Assembly (NCBI RefSeq): GCF_003073045.1
Contig: NC_037602.1
Coordinates: 5,498,872 to 5,562,871 of the forward strand
Source of the DNA: Pomacea canaliculata
Lineage: Eukaryota; Mollusca; Gastropoda; Architaenioglossa; Ampullariidae
Length of the DNA: 64,000 nucleotides
Reading direction: 5' to 3'
The notes below the pieces were generated by a model. The model was not told the DNA's origin. It did no database searches and saw only the letters and a program-made list of their open reading frames with translations. Shown piece by piece: positions 13,061-26,400 of this stretch. The translations under genes were made by a program, and so were the position numbers. The number at the start of each line of letters is the position of its first letter. Positions within the stretch are counted from its first letter, which is position 1.

Positions 13061-16000
13061 GACTACCATGCTGTGAATTGGGCATTGTTTACATGCTCAT
13101 GATTGCAAGAAACTTTGACACAGCATGTTAGTTGTAGAAACAAGGTTTTGCAAGACTTGCTGCTATAGGTGCAAGATTGCCAACTTTGACAATTAGATTA
13201 TAATTAAACAGTTGTTTCAGGTGCTGAAGTACAGAATATATTTATTAGTGTTCTACCTACCTATCTGTTTATAACTGGAACACTCAGGTAGGCTAGTTTT
13301 GTACTTAAGGCGATATCTCTCCCTCCTGAGTGAAGTAAGTGGTTATCGCCCCGTGCGAGGAAGGTAGGAGTACACGCGGTTCGGACTGCCAGCGGCAGTC
13401 GTCTTAATTATACCGACAAAAGGCGGTGGACATCACAGGCACCGCGAGGTAGCTGGCCATAAAACGTCTTCCTTACAGACCATGTATACTAAGCCGCAGG
13501 TCTGAGCGCTGAGGCGAAACGACTTCTGTCTGAACACACTGTCAGGGTTAGGCAACTTAGGACTCCACAAACAAAACTGAGATATTGTATATAAAGGAAA
13601 GAAGAATGAACAGCGCAACTGTAGTATTGCTATTTTATTTTTCCAGGTGCTATGTATACTTTGTTTCTTACACTCTGAATCTGGAAAAATGAAGTCATGT
13701 CCATCTCATGAATCCGTGTGCCTTTCTACTACACTTTTCTTACCACACTCTGCACTTACGTGTATACACCGCTGGTTAGTTTGGTCTGGGTGGTTTGTTG
13801 CCTTTTGAAAACCACGAGTAAGAGAGGGAAAAGAGCAACAATAAAACTTCGTCTCCTCTTTGGTGATGTGCTGAGGTTTACAACCTTGTGAGTCGACAGT
13901 CCTAGAGTAACATATCAGTGTGGTACGAATTTTCCGACAAGCGTGCCTTGCATCTGTCATCACACTGATCCGTCGTCCACAGGGACTGTTCTGCTGCAAG
14001 TGAGCTGCGACAGACTGCGCTTCAAGACGTCAACGACCTCTCTGCAGAAAACCGTGGAAGCCGTTTCTCAAAAATTATTTCATTCACATGTCCCAATTGG
14101 CATTAAAAAATTGTTTATATTGAATGGGGATGATCGCGACGTAATGTACGCAAGGTACATTCTTTATACCTGGATAGAAAATCGCTCAAGGTGAATGGGT
14201 GGCGGTTTGAAGGTGAATGGGTGCTGTGCACAGGCGTGAAGTGCATGCCCATTGCGTCGTGCAAAAAAGTTAAGAAACACTGTACCCAAACCCAGATGCA
14301 GTGCCGTTTTATTGGGTCACCAATGGGATAAAAAAAAAACTAAACAAGACGAATAAAACTAAGTTTAAAAATTCATTGCCTTTTGGTTTGTGTTGATTTG
14401 GGTTGTTTGCCTTGTCTCCTTTCCTTCGTCTGTTCTTCTCTCAAGGAGAACATACAAACAAAACCAGGGTGCTAAACTGGGGTCCTAACCTTTTGATTGT
14501 ACAAGTCTTCTCCGCCCAGTTTCGGTTTTTGTCTCGACCCAGGAAGACCAAGCACCGGATATGACCTCCCAGGCCCGGGCGATAATGGGGCGTCGCCAGG
14601 GTTAGTAATAAGAAGAGGGAAAAGACCGTGGGTGTGGGGGCACTATTATTGCAGTAGTGAATTGTTTGTCCAGGATGAATGAAAGTCATTAATTATTATT
14701 ATCCCCTCTTATGAGGTAAGAAGATGTAAGGAAAACACCTATGTTCAGGACCAGAAGCCATTGTCGCCTCACTTTTCTCAGAACCCATTTACAGCAAGTA
14801 CTAGTCTGGCTGAGAAAGGCGTTTTAGTGCTAATATTATGTTTTGCACTGAAACTCGTTTAATTTATTTGCACACAGTTTCAAACACCTTCCCCCTTTAG
14901 AACACTTGTGGTCGATACTACCAGAGTAACATCATCAGTGTGTTGTGAACAGATAGACGAAAGCATCAAAAAAATAAAAAAGTTTTAAAATTCAATTGTC
15001 TTCGTGTTTGTGTAATTTCGCTGTTCATCTTTCCTATTTTCTTTTTATTTGATGGAAGAATACACTTCAAGGTCCTACCTGACAGTATGTTCAGTTGCAA
15101 AAACGTTCACTCACGCCACCTTTCTACGAACCGCCAACACACGGTACTCCGCTGAGAAGAGAGAAAACACTTTTCTTCTGGCTCGGTTAGATATCGACTT
15201 AAAGCGAGAAAATTGCCTCATCACACAAAAATCCAGAATAAGAATGACAATTCAAAAGGAGACTGAAGCGCACAGAAAAAGGAACGAAAAAGAAAAAGTA
15301 AGAGAAAAGGAGATACAAAGAAGGCAATAATAGAAAAAAAAACAAACCTAATAAAGAGGTAGGGTCAGAAGAAATTAGGTAGAAGACTAGAATGACCGCT
15401 AAAAAAAAAAGGTAACGAAAAAGCCCATGTACTCACTACCATTCACCTCCATGAGAAGAAGAAACGCACAAAGGCGAAACAACCATTTGGAAAGCAAGAC
15501 AAAGAACGAACAACCAAAAAAAAACTTTCAATACCCATAGACATCGGAACCGGCTTAACGAGAACACGATGCTCACAAATAAGCACGAAACAACATTACC
15601 TACCAGACCCGATGAAGACTTTGAATAACAAAAGTGGGCAAATTACCAGGAAGAGCCAAGGCAGCAACATGGAAAATAATTAACAAAAATTTTTGATCCA
15701 CTGGGAGACTAAATGAAGCAATGTTGTAGGTGAATGGGTAGAAGGGGGAAAACAGTTTTAAATGTGTTGTTTCTTCGTTATGTTATATCCATCAGTCCTC
15801 ATATTGAATGTCTTAAGGCATATGTATTAAAGCTTGCAATAATTCTTGAGAGGATTAAACAGATTTTTTGTATTATATTGTAAGTGTTTGCAGTAATATG
15901 CAAACAATACCAGATGTTTAGTTACCACTTTTGTATTAACAGCAAGCGTGAAAAGAAACATTCACGATCAAGATCACCTAGGAGGTCAAGGTCAGATTCT

Positions 16001-18619
16001 AGATCTCGAGATCCAGATCAAGATCCAGATCCGCCAAGGCGATGAAGATCACGAGAAAACGATGCTTTGTGAACGTAAATTCACAAAGGGTGGTGGTCTA
16101 AGAACATGCATATTGAACGAAATGGCCAGGATATCAAGATTTGTTCCGTAGGAAGAAGGTAAAAAGTTTTGTTCTTCACGATCTGTTTACTCTTCCATAG
16201 TCATGGGATTTTTTAAATTTTTGTATTCTTCAAAGTTGAGAGATTGACAGTTTATAAGATACAATGGATGATTTATAAAAAATATAACTAAAACTCGCAG
16301 TATTCATCTTTATGTAGTGACTTACAGATGTTTATAACAATTGTCACATTTGTCCAGTCATTAGCTGCTGTTACAAATGAGAAGTAAGATGTTTCTGCAG
16401 AATGGATGCAAATTTATCAGTATCTGTATAACTATAAGTTGTTGGAGCAAGTTAAATTTTCGTACTCTTATAGGAAATGTACCTTATTCAGAAATCCTAA
16501 CCAAATGAATTTTATTGTTTGCACTGGATATGAGAATTACTAAAAATAAATATCTATCCCGTTGATTTATTTTTGCAGTGGGAGATGTTGCATATGTTGA
16601 GATGATAGAAGGGAAATGGAAAACCTAGAGGAATGGCGTAAGTTTTGCTTATGCTGATGAAGTATACTATAGATTTTTAGAAGAACTGAGATTACACTAA
16701 ACTGCAACCCAGCTGTTAACAGCATTGCATGGCCTGCTTATTATATTCAAAATTTTAGTTCAGCGCTGCATCTGGTATTTTGAAAATGCTTTGGCAACAA
16801 GCCCCTAGAAATGTCTTTATTCACATTGGACGAATCAATGTAATAAGAGAGATTTATATATAAGCTGTAATGAGTTAGATTATCAATGATAAAGCATTAT
16901 ATTAATGCAGGTAATTATTTATACAAATTAATTTATGTAGAAGCAGAGATATTCTAGTGTCTAAAAGATGTAGGCAAGTACTTGATGATGAAGTTAAGAA
17001 ATGTTTTAAAAAGCTATTTGTGTTTTATGTTTTCATAGCGTCATCGATTCAAGACAGAGATGCAGCAGGAGGCTATGTGAAACTATGCACCAGTTATAAA
17101 GTCCATGACAGATACCTTGTTGTGCATGAGGTGGGAATGTCTTCGTTCAATTATCGTAATGTAATTCTTTCAGGCTAGTTAAGAATTTAGTTGTTAGTGA
17201 TATGCTTTAAGCTGTCTCCGTTTACAGTCCATTCGCTTGGTAAACTTGAAAAAGATCTTTGTAGATTTGTTGGAAATCACATACAGATATGCATAGTTTG
17301 TTTCCATGTTGTACTCAGATTTGACACACAGAGAAAAGAAACAACCTTAAGGAAAGTACAATAAATTGATGCAGTACCTGATTTAGAATTAAATGTACAT
17401 GAAATTAATATGACAATGCTGGAAAACTAATGCATATTTTGTATCCAGGAACGTGATAAGGACAGGAGATGTTCCAGAGCAGATAGGTCATAGGCACTGG
17501 TTGGGAGGAGGAGGAGGAGGAGGTGGTGGTGTGGTAGTGGCCATGGACATGAGAGGAGGTCTAGGGATGGATGTGGCTTGGAATGTTGGGTCCTAGCTTG
17601 GCACAAAATCCATTGGAGGACGGTATCAGTCCAGAAATCCAGCACAGCTAGGTATCTGAAGACCAACTTCTCAACCACAGTTCTTTGTTGCTATGTAGAT
17701 ATCTTGTAATTTATGTAAATGCGTAGATAGTTTTTACACAATTTATCCGTAGTGTTAACGCATATATGTTAAAGCAGGAAGATGTGACTGATGGTATTGC
17801 GTGTCATTTTCTAGGACCTTCATGAGGAACTCGTATGATGCAATTAAATGCATCAATGCGATAGACTAAAGATTCGAATGATGTAATGAAAGGAAATGAA
17901 AAACCAGTGAAGTTTAAAAAAATTGATCATAGACTAGAACAGAAAAATAATGTGTTGCTGTGAGAACACAAATCCCATTTATCAGAATATTATATATTGG
18001 TATAACATCTTTCACCGCTAGTCCATCTTAATCGCTGGAATTACAAGGTCAACGCTCGCACATAGCTGAAAGAGGGTTCTTCAACTGAGCTGGGATGTAT
18101 TTATGAAAAGCTGAATATCAAGAGGACAAGAATTTGCTGAAGTCGTCGCGGAATGGTCATTGTTGCAGTTGAGCGCCTATAGGAGGCTGTCCCGCAGATT
18201 TTATCCTTTATAATATATCTGTTTTCTAAGTACACCTGTGACATTAGTAGAGAGGGTTTAAGAAAGTATTTAAATGACAAAAACGGTCATGGCAGAAAGT
18301 GCAAACGGATTGTTAATACTGAATGCTTTCAGTGCGCTATTATCACAGATCGCTTAACAGGTGGTTTAAATTGAATTTCTTTACCTTGAGGAACATGACT
18401 GCTTTGCAGAAGATGTTCATTTCTTTTAAAAAATTTCTGTGAGGTCAAAATAGGTACTATGAAAAAATGATTTCAGAGGTTATTTTCTGCTTCCAGTTTA
18501 TGGAAACTCTTTGATAACTATAGTCTTTGATGTATATAGATACATGAGATGATATGTTATTTTTTATATAAAACATGATCCATTGAAAATGTTGCAGAAT
18601 AATAATTTTATGCCTTGTT

Positions 18620-18719
18620 NNNNNNNNNNNNNNNNNNNNNNNNNNNNNNNNNNNNNNNNNNNNNNNNNNNNNNNNNNNNNNNNNNNNNNNNNNNNNNNNN
18701 NNNNNNNNNNNNNNNNNNN
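18620..18719. other. Assembly gap of exactly 100 N
   Basis: One hundred undetermined bases join the two copies of the duplicated segment. The round number is typical of a scaffolding placeholder of unknown size. Confidence 0.99.
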
Positions 18720-18721
18720 GG

Positions 18722-19207
18722 TAGTGAAGGCAGTCCTACGTAGGTTCTGAACCTGGAGAGCGACAAGCTCGCAGACCTTTACGTACGATGCTACGCCATT
18801 TTTGGGAAGTAAGATGGCCTGAAGTATCTCCAAACAGCAGCCTGTTGAAAAGAAGCGAAACAGAATGCACTACGCGCGAGACACACAAAAAGCACAAATG
18901 GGGCTGGCTAGGACACACCTGTGCTAAATCAGCCGGGATGCCATTAGCAAGGGAGCAGAGCACTTGACTGGAATGCCGTCAGGAAAGCGTGGGAGAGGTC
19001 TTACCCACACAGCGCATGAGATACTTGTGGAGAAACGAGCTAGAGGAGCGAGGCAGATTGGATTTCGAACTTAAGTTATTGAGAGGGCAACGACAACGCG
19101 TCGGGCTAGCGCCATACGACAACTGGGTGCGACACGGTAGAAGGTCTGACCGGTGTGTGATGGACGTGCCAGATCGGGAACAATGCTCTGAGGAATACAA
19201 GGACTAA
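18722..19207 (+). pseudogene. Same LINE 3' end in the second copy, strongly corrupted
   Basis: Matches 10083-10500 in order (GAAGGCAGTCCTAC, AAGATGGCCTGA, AAAGCACAAATGGGGCTGG, then ACAAGGACTAAACT) but with many extra and missing bases, more than in any other part of this copy. It directly follows the N gap. Confidence 0.65.
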
Positions 19208-20453
19208 ACTCGCTGTCTAAAGTCTCTTCTAGTACTGCGAAAGAAACATATTAAGTTCGGTTCCGCCAACCTTTATAGGGGTTGCCCCGCCAAATGCGTG
19301 CACTACATCAAACTTAAATCCACACTGTCCAATCCATTTAAGACACAATTAACAGTTACAATATCTCCGCCATCACTAAGGTTGGAAATCTGTTATATTG
19401 TTTGCATAGGTTTCTTATCAAAAACTTTCTTTCACTTCAACCCAGAGATCTGCCATTTCGTGGTGTTTCCGCATTGATCCTGGGAGTGATTACATTGGTA
19501 GAGGGTCACGAGCGTGACTAAGAGGATTGATGTTGGGAACACCAATCTGCACAATTATCTTAAACTTAATGATTATATAAGGTCTTGAAAGAAACAGCAA
19601 GCATTTTTTTTATAACACAAGTATTTTGATTGTAAGTGCATCACCTTTAATTGGAACAAATGTTTTACTATTTTATTACACTGACAGGAGTTAAGTCATT
19701 TACTGACTTAATTTGTGATCACTCGCCCATCTGAAGTTGATAACTTTAAATCATTTCCAGATAATGGCAGGTTTCCTGCTAGTTGCATACTCATTGGTTT
19801 ATCGTCTGGAAAGAAAGCATGAACATACCAGCCACTGATAACAAGAGTTGATGGCAAGGACTACACCTATGTGCAATTATATACATATATTTAGGTCAGA
19901 ACATCCTTCCCAAAAAATGAAAATATCCTCTCTTTTTTTTTCACAGATCGGTATTGCATCTTTCAGTCGGATGCCAACTGATTTCATGCTTGTAAATATA
20001 AGAAAACTTCAGTTTTAAAAAATTAGATTTTGACTAATGATAAATCTTAGATCGCGATATGTTGCTCAAGTGGACGGGACAGGACGCCATAAGCCTTCAG
20101 GCCCTATTTTTAAACGATGCCAGAAAATACAACCCTAGAATACCCCAATCACCTGCAGGTCCATTAAGGTACTTAAAGTTTATGCGGTCGTGCGTGGCAC
20201 TCATTTTGTACCCGTTAACTACCCCAGAATGCCTCTGCCCGTTGGCATTACAGTTTTTAGTGCGCAGTCACGGTTGGCAGTACGCAATTATCTCTTAGAT
20301 CATTAAAAAATTTTAACATAAAAATTAAACTGAAATCGTTTTTTATCCTATTAATAGATTATAATTAATTTTTGTGTGCGATCACTTAATGTTCTTATTT
20401 TTTAAGTCTCCATCACCATTGTCTATCGCGTCAACGGATACGAAGCAGGCGTC

Positions 20454-23400
20454 ATGTCTGACGTAGAGATTACAGCCGAGGAACTGCCTGTTGAAATTAC
20501 AGCAGAAGACGAACCAGAACAAGTACCCGAACCAGCGCCAGCATCAGAAAATGGAGAAAATGACAAATCTGATAAGCCGAAAAGGTAAATTTAACAGGAT
20601 TGTCCGTAGAGGCACATTTTTTATTTTCCACGTGAACCGGCCTCGCAAAATGGCGGCTCATTGCTGTCCTGGCACTTCCCTGATCGTTTAGAAATTGAAA
20701 AATCGTATCGGTTTTATTTAAACTGTGATAAAATAACATTTTTGGTAGTGTCTATTTTATGTTTATGGGGATGTATTACCTAAATGGTTTCACTTATAGT
20801 CCTATCAAAATTAGTTGCTTGAAGTTAAAGTTGACTTGAACTTTCGAAATCGAATGAAACTGGCTACTGGTCGCAATACCACAGAAAACGTCATTATTTT
20901 AATACTACTGGTTCGAAATCATGCATTAGCGTTCATTTCATACATTCTCAAGCACTTATAAAAATAATAAAATTATTCTAGAGTTTTGATATTTATTAAA
21001 ATGTAATGTGAAACTCGGACCCAAGCATTATTCAATTAATTTTAAGAGGAGACATTAAATATTTTAACAGTCATCAGACATGACAGAAATGGGAAGCAGG
21101 GGAAAGAGTTGTGAATCATATAATCTGTTTCTCCTAACTGATACCCAAGAGGTGTTTTGTAACAATCCCCCAAACCCTAAATAAGAAATCTCTTCAAAAG
21201 TTACAGGACTCAGTCTGTTTTGAAAGTAGTAGCCATTTGTGTCAAGTGCACAACAAGAATTTGCCACTTTCACGTCAGGATGCACATTCACAACCCTTCT
21301 CCAACATGCCTTTTTCCAGATTCCAGTCCAAGTAGGATTGAAGATTGGCTTGTGCTAGATATTGGTTTTTGTAACCAAGAAATGCAACAAAATTTCTGCA
21401 ATTCATAGATTCAGTAATGTCATTCAGTGCTAAACATTTATGATATACTTCGTTCTAAAGAAGAATACTTCATGCTAAAGAAGATTATCTGCGAAAATTT
21501 TTATTTAGTAGTCCTCTCATTGTAAAACAGCCCATGCAAAATAATACCTATAAAGACCAGGTCTCATTGCAGCAGACATAGTACAATACATACTGCAGAG
21601 TGAACTTGCACTAAATTGCTCATAAATGCATACATTTGCAGGCAGAAATGCAACTAGTGTCGTTAAAATGTAAGCATCTCTTCCCCTACGTTCCAGCCAG
21701 ACCACTCTTTGTCTGATGACTATACTGTCACTATCTCTGTCACCAGAACAACAACATATGGTCACTGGAATTGTAGTTACTGTGCTGCAAAATAATGGAA
21801 CTCATTTCCATATCTGCCTCCTACCCACCATTGAATCCTTTAAATCCTTTAACTGCTGGAATAAATTTAGATCTTACAAGGAATCTGATACACTGCTGTG
21901 ACCATTGGGCATTGTTTACATGCTCATGGATTGCAAGAAAACTTTGACACAGCATGTTATTTGTGCATAGTAACAAGGTTTTGCAAGACTTGCTGCTATA
22001 GGTGCAAATTGCCAACTTTGAAATTAGATTATAATTAAACAGTTGTTTCAGGTGCTGAAGTTACAGAATATATTTATAGTGTCTCTACCTACCATAATCT
22101 GTTTATAACTGGAACCACTCAGGTAGGCTAGTTTTGTACTTAAAGGCCGATATCCTCCCTCCTGAGTGAAGTAAGTGGTATCGCCCGTGCGAGGGAAGGT
22201 AGGAGTACACGCGGTTCGGACTGCCAGCGGCCAGTCGTCTTCAATTACTACCCGGACAAAAGGCGGGTGGACATCACAGGCACCGCCGAGTAGCCTGGCC
22301 ATAAAACGTCTTCCTTACTCGACCATTATACTAGCCGCAGGGTCTGAGCGCTGAGGCGAAACGACTTCTGTCTGAACACACTGTCAGGGTTAGGAACTTA
22401 GGACTCCACAAACAAAACTAGAATATTGTATATAAAGGAAAGAAGAATGAACAGCGCAACTGTAGTATTGCTATTTTATTTTCCAGTTGCTATGTATACT
22501 TTGTTTCTTACACTCTGAATCTGGAAAATGAAAGTCATGTCCATCTCATGAATTCCGTGTCCTTTCTACTACACCATTTTCTTACCACACTCTGCACTTA
22601 CGTGTATACACCGCTGTTAGTTTGGGTCTGGTGTGGTTTGTTGCCTTTTGGAAAACCCAACGAGTAAGAGAGGGGGAAAAGAGCAACAATAATACACGTC
22701 GTCCTCTTTGGTGATGTGCTGGAGGTTTACAACCTTGTGAGTCGACAGTCCTAGAGTAACATGATCAGTGTGGTACGAATTTTCCGACAAGCGTGCCTTG
22801 CATCTGTCATCACACTGATCCCGTCGTCCACAGGAGACTGTTCTGCTGCAAGTGCAGCTGCGACAGACTGGCGCTTCAAGACGTCAACGACTGCAGAAAA
22901 CCGTGGAAGCCGTTTTCTCAAAAATATTTCATTCACATGTCCCAAATTGGCAAAATTAGAAAATTGTTTATATTGAATGGGGATGATCCGCGACGTAATG
23001 TACGCAAGGTACATTCTTTCATACCTGGATAGAAAAATCGCTCTGGCAGAAGGTGAATGGGTTGTGCCACAGGCGTGAAGTGATGCCCACTTGCGTCGTG
23101 CAAAAAGTACGAACACTGTACCAAACAGATGCAGGCCGTATGGGTCACAATGGGAATAAAAAAAAAACCTAAACAAGACGAATAAAAAACTAAGTTTAAA
23201 AATTCCATTGCTTTTGGTTTGTGTTATTTGGGTTTGCCTTTGTCTCTTTCCTGTCCTCTGTCTCTTCTCTCAAGGGAGAACATACAAACAAAACCAGGGT
23301 GCTAAACTGGTCCTAACCCTTTTGATTGTACAAGTCTTCTCCGCGTCCAGTTCTCGGTTTTGTCGACCCAGGAAGACGCAAGCACCGATGACCTCCACCC

Positions 23401-26400
23401 GGCATAATGGTCGGGTTAGATAAGAAGAGAAAAGACCGTGGGGGCACTATATTGCAGTCGTGAATTGTTGTCCAGGAATGAACTGAAAGTATTAAATATT
23501 ATTATCCCCTCTTATGAGTAAAGAAAGATGTAAGGAAAGACACTATGTTCAGACAGAAGCCATTTCGCCTCACTTTTCTCAGACCCTACAGCAAGTACTA
23601 GTCGGCTGAGAAAGGCGTTTTAGTGCTAAATATAGTTTGCAACTGAAACTCGTTTAATTTATTTGCACAGTTTCAAACACCTTCCCCCTTTAGAACCTTG
23701 TGGGTCGATACTACCAGAGTAACATCATCAGTGTGTTGTGAACAGATAGACGAAAGCATCAAAAATAAAGTTTTAAAATTCAGTTGTCTTCGTGTTTGTG
23801 TAATTTCCGCTGTTCATCTCTTTTCCCTTATTTTTCCTTTTATTTGATGGAGAATACATTCAATTGTCGGTCCTAACCCTGACAGTATGTTCAGTTGCAA
23901 ACCGTTTCACTCCACCTTTCTAACCGCCAACACCAGTACTCGGCTGAGAAACACTTTTTATGGCTCGGTTTATCGCTTGCGATCTCCACTTTGCCTCGGG
24001 GCCAGGGTAGCAATTAGGGAAGACTGACCGCTGGTACTGACCCCATGTACTCCTACCTTCCCTCGCACGGGCGAAACCATTTGAAAACACGCCCATTTCG
24101 ACATCGGCCTTTAAGTGAATCCATTCCTGAGATGAAGATGAAAACAGTGGAGCTTCAGATGGAAAATAACTAACAACATTGCTTTGATCACTGGGAGACT
24201 AAAATGAAGCAATGTGTAGGTGAATGGGTAGAAGGGGAAAACAGTTTAAATGTGTGTTTTCTTCGTTTATGTTATATCCATCAGTCTCATTATTGAATGT
24301 TTAGGCATATGTATTAAAGCTTGCAAGTAATTTCTTGAGAGGGATTAACACAGATTTTTTTGTATTATATTGTAAGTGTTTGCAGTAATAGCAAACAATA
24401 CCAGATGTTTAGTTACCACTTTTTGTATTAAACAGCAAGCGTGAAAAGAAACATTCACGATCAAGATCACCTAGGAGGTCAAGGTCACGATCTAGATCTC
24501 GATCCAGATCAAGATCCAGATCGCCAAGGCATGACAGATCACGAAAACGATTTGTGAACGTAAATTCTACAAGGGTGGTGGTCAAGAACATGCCATATGA
24601 ACTGAAATGGCAGGATATCAAAGATTTGTTCCGTAAAGAAGGTAAAAGTTGTTCTTCACAATCTGTTTACTTTCCATAGTCAGAATTTTTTAAAATTTGT
24701 ATTCTTCAAAGTTGAAGAGATGACCAGTTTTATAAAGTACAATGGATTATTTATAAAAAATATAACTAAAACTGCAGTATTCATCTTTATGTAGTGACTT
24801 ACAGAATGTTATAACAATTGTCACATTTGTCCAGTCATTAGCTGCTGTTAACAAATGAGAAGTAAGATGTTACTGCAGAAATGGTGCAAATTTTATCAGT
24901 ATCTGTATAACTATAAGCTTGTTGGAGCAAGTTAATTTTTCGTACCTTATCAGGAAATGTACCTTATCAGAAAATCTAACCAAAATGAATTTTATTGTGC
25001 ACTGGATATGAGAAATATACTAAAATGAATATCTAGCCCGTTGATTTTATTTTTGCAGTGGGAGATGTTGCATATGTTGAGATGATAGAAGGGAATGATG
25101 GAAAACCTAGAGGAATGGCGTAAGTTTCTTATGCTGAATAAGTACATACTATAGATTTAGAAGAACTGAGATATAACACTAAAACTGCAACCAGCTGTTA
25201 ACAGCATTGCATGGCCTGCTTATTATCATTCAAAAATTTTAGTTCAGCTGCATCTTATTTTGAAATATGCTTTGGAACAGCCCCTAGAAATGTCTTTATC
25301 ACATTGACAATCATGTAATAAGAGATTTTATTAAATGTAATGAGTAGATTATCAATGATAAAGCATTATATTATGCAGGTAATTATTTATACAAATTAAT
25401 ATGTAAGCAGAGATATTCTAGTGTCTAAAAGACTGTAGCAAGTACTTGATGATGAAGTTAAGAAAATGTTTTAAAAAGCTATTTGTGTTTTATGTTTTCA
25501 TAGCGTCATCGAATTCAAAGACAGAGATGCAGCAAGGAAGGCTATTGAAACTATGCACCAGTATAAAGTCCATGACAGATACCTTGTTGTGCATGAGGTG
25601 GGAATGTCTTTCGTTCAATTATCGTAATGTAATTCTTTCAGCTAGTTAAGAAATTTTAGTTGTTAGTTCATGCTTTAATAGTCCTCCTTTAGCAGTCCAT
25701 TCTTTGGTAAACTTGAAAAAGATTCTTTTGTAGATTTGTTGGAATCACAGTACAGATATGTACATTGTTTTGTTTTCCATGTTGTACTCAGATTTACACA
25801 CCTGAGAAAAGAAAACACTTAAAGGGTACATAAATTGATGCCAGTCCTGATTTAGAATTTAAATTTACCATGAAATTTTATGACAATGCTGGAAACTATG
25901 CATATTTTGTATCCAGGAACGTGATAAGGACAGGAGAATGTTCCAGCAGATAGGTCATAGGCCTGGTGGAGGAGGAGGAGGAGGAGGTGGTGGTGGTGGT
26001 AGTAGTGGCATGGACATGAGAGGAGGTCTAGGGATTGGGATGTGGGCTTGGAATGGGTCTGGGTCCTAGCTTGGCACAAAATGCCATTGGAGGAGGTATC
26101 AGTCCAGAAATCCTAGCACAGCTAGGTATTGAAGGACCAATTTCAACCACAGTCTTTGTTGCTAATGTAAGTATCTGTATTTTTAAATGCTAGAATAGTT
26201 TTTACACATTTAATGCCGTGGTGTTAACTGCATATATTTAAGCAGAAAGATGTGCTGTTGCTTAATTTTCAGCCTTCATAAAACTGTATGATGGCAATTA
26301 ATGCATGCGTAGACTTAAAGATTCATATGTGATGAAAGGAAAATGAAAACGAGTTAAAAAATTGGGAAAAAAAATGTGTTCTGTTGAGAACAAAATCCAT

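Larger units (their letters stand above)
10083..18619 (+). repeat. Upstream copy of an approximately 8.4-kb duplicated segment carrying hnRNP M-like exons 1-6
   Basis: Runs parallel with 18722-27021 from a LINE fragment (GAAGGCAGTCCTAC) to a point just before exon 7. Exon 1 (11640-11770) matches base for base over its 131 coding positions. Exons 2 (about 15943-16157), 3 (16579-16637), 4 (17039-17130), 5 (about 17449-17690) and 6 (about 18033-18190) are recognisable but carry many single-base insertions and deletions that destroy the frame and, for exon 6, the donor. Damage increases towards the N gap. Best read as an unpolished overlapping contig end, not a second gene. Confidence 0.85.

Noticed and set aside
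11640..18190. A second, partial hnRNP M-like gene
   Set aside because: Exons 2-6 are frame-broken, the copy ends at a 100-N gap before exon 7, and errors rise towards the gap. Better explained as an unmerged contig end.
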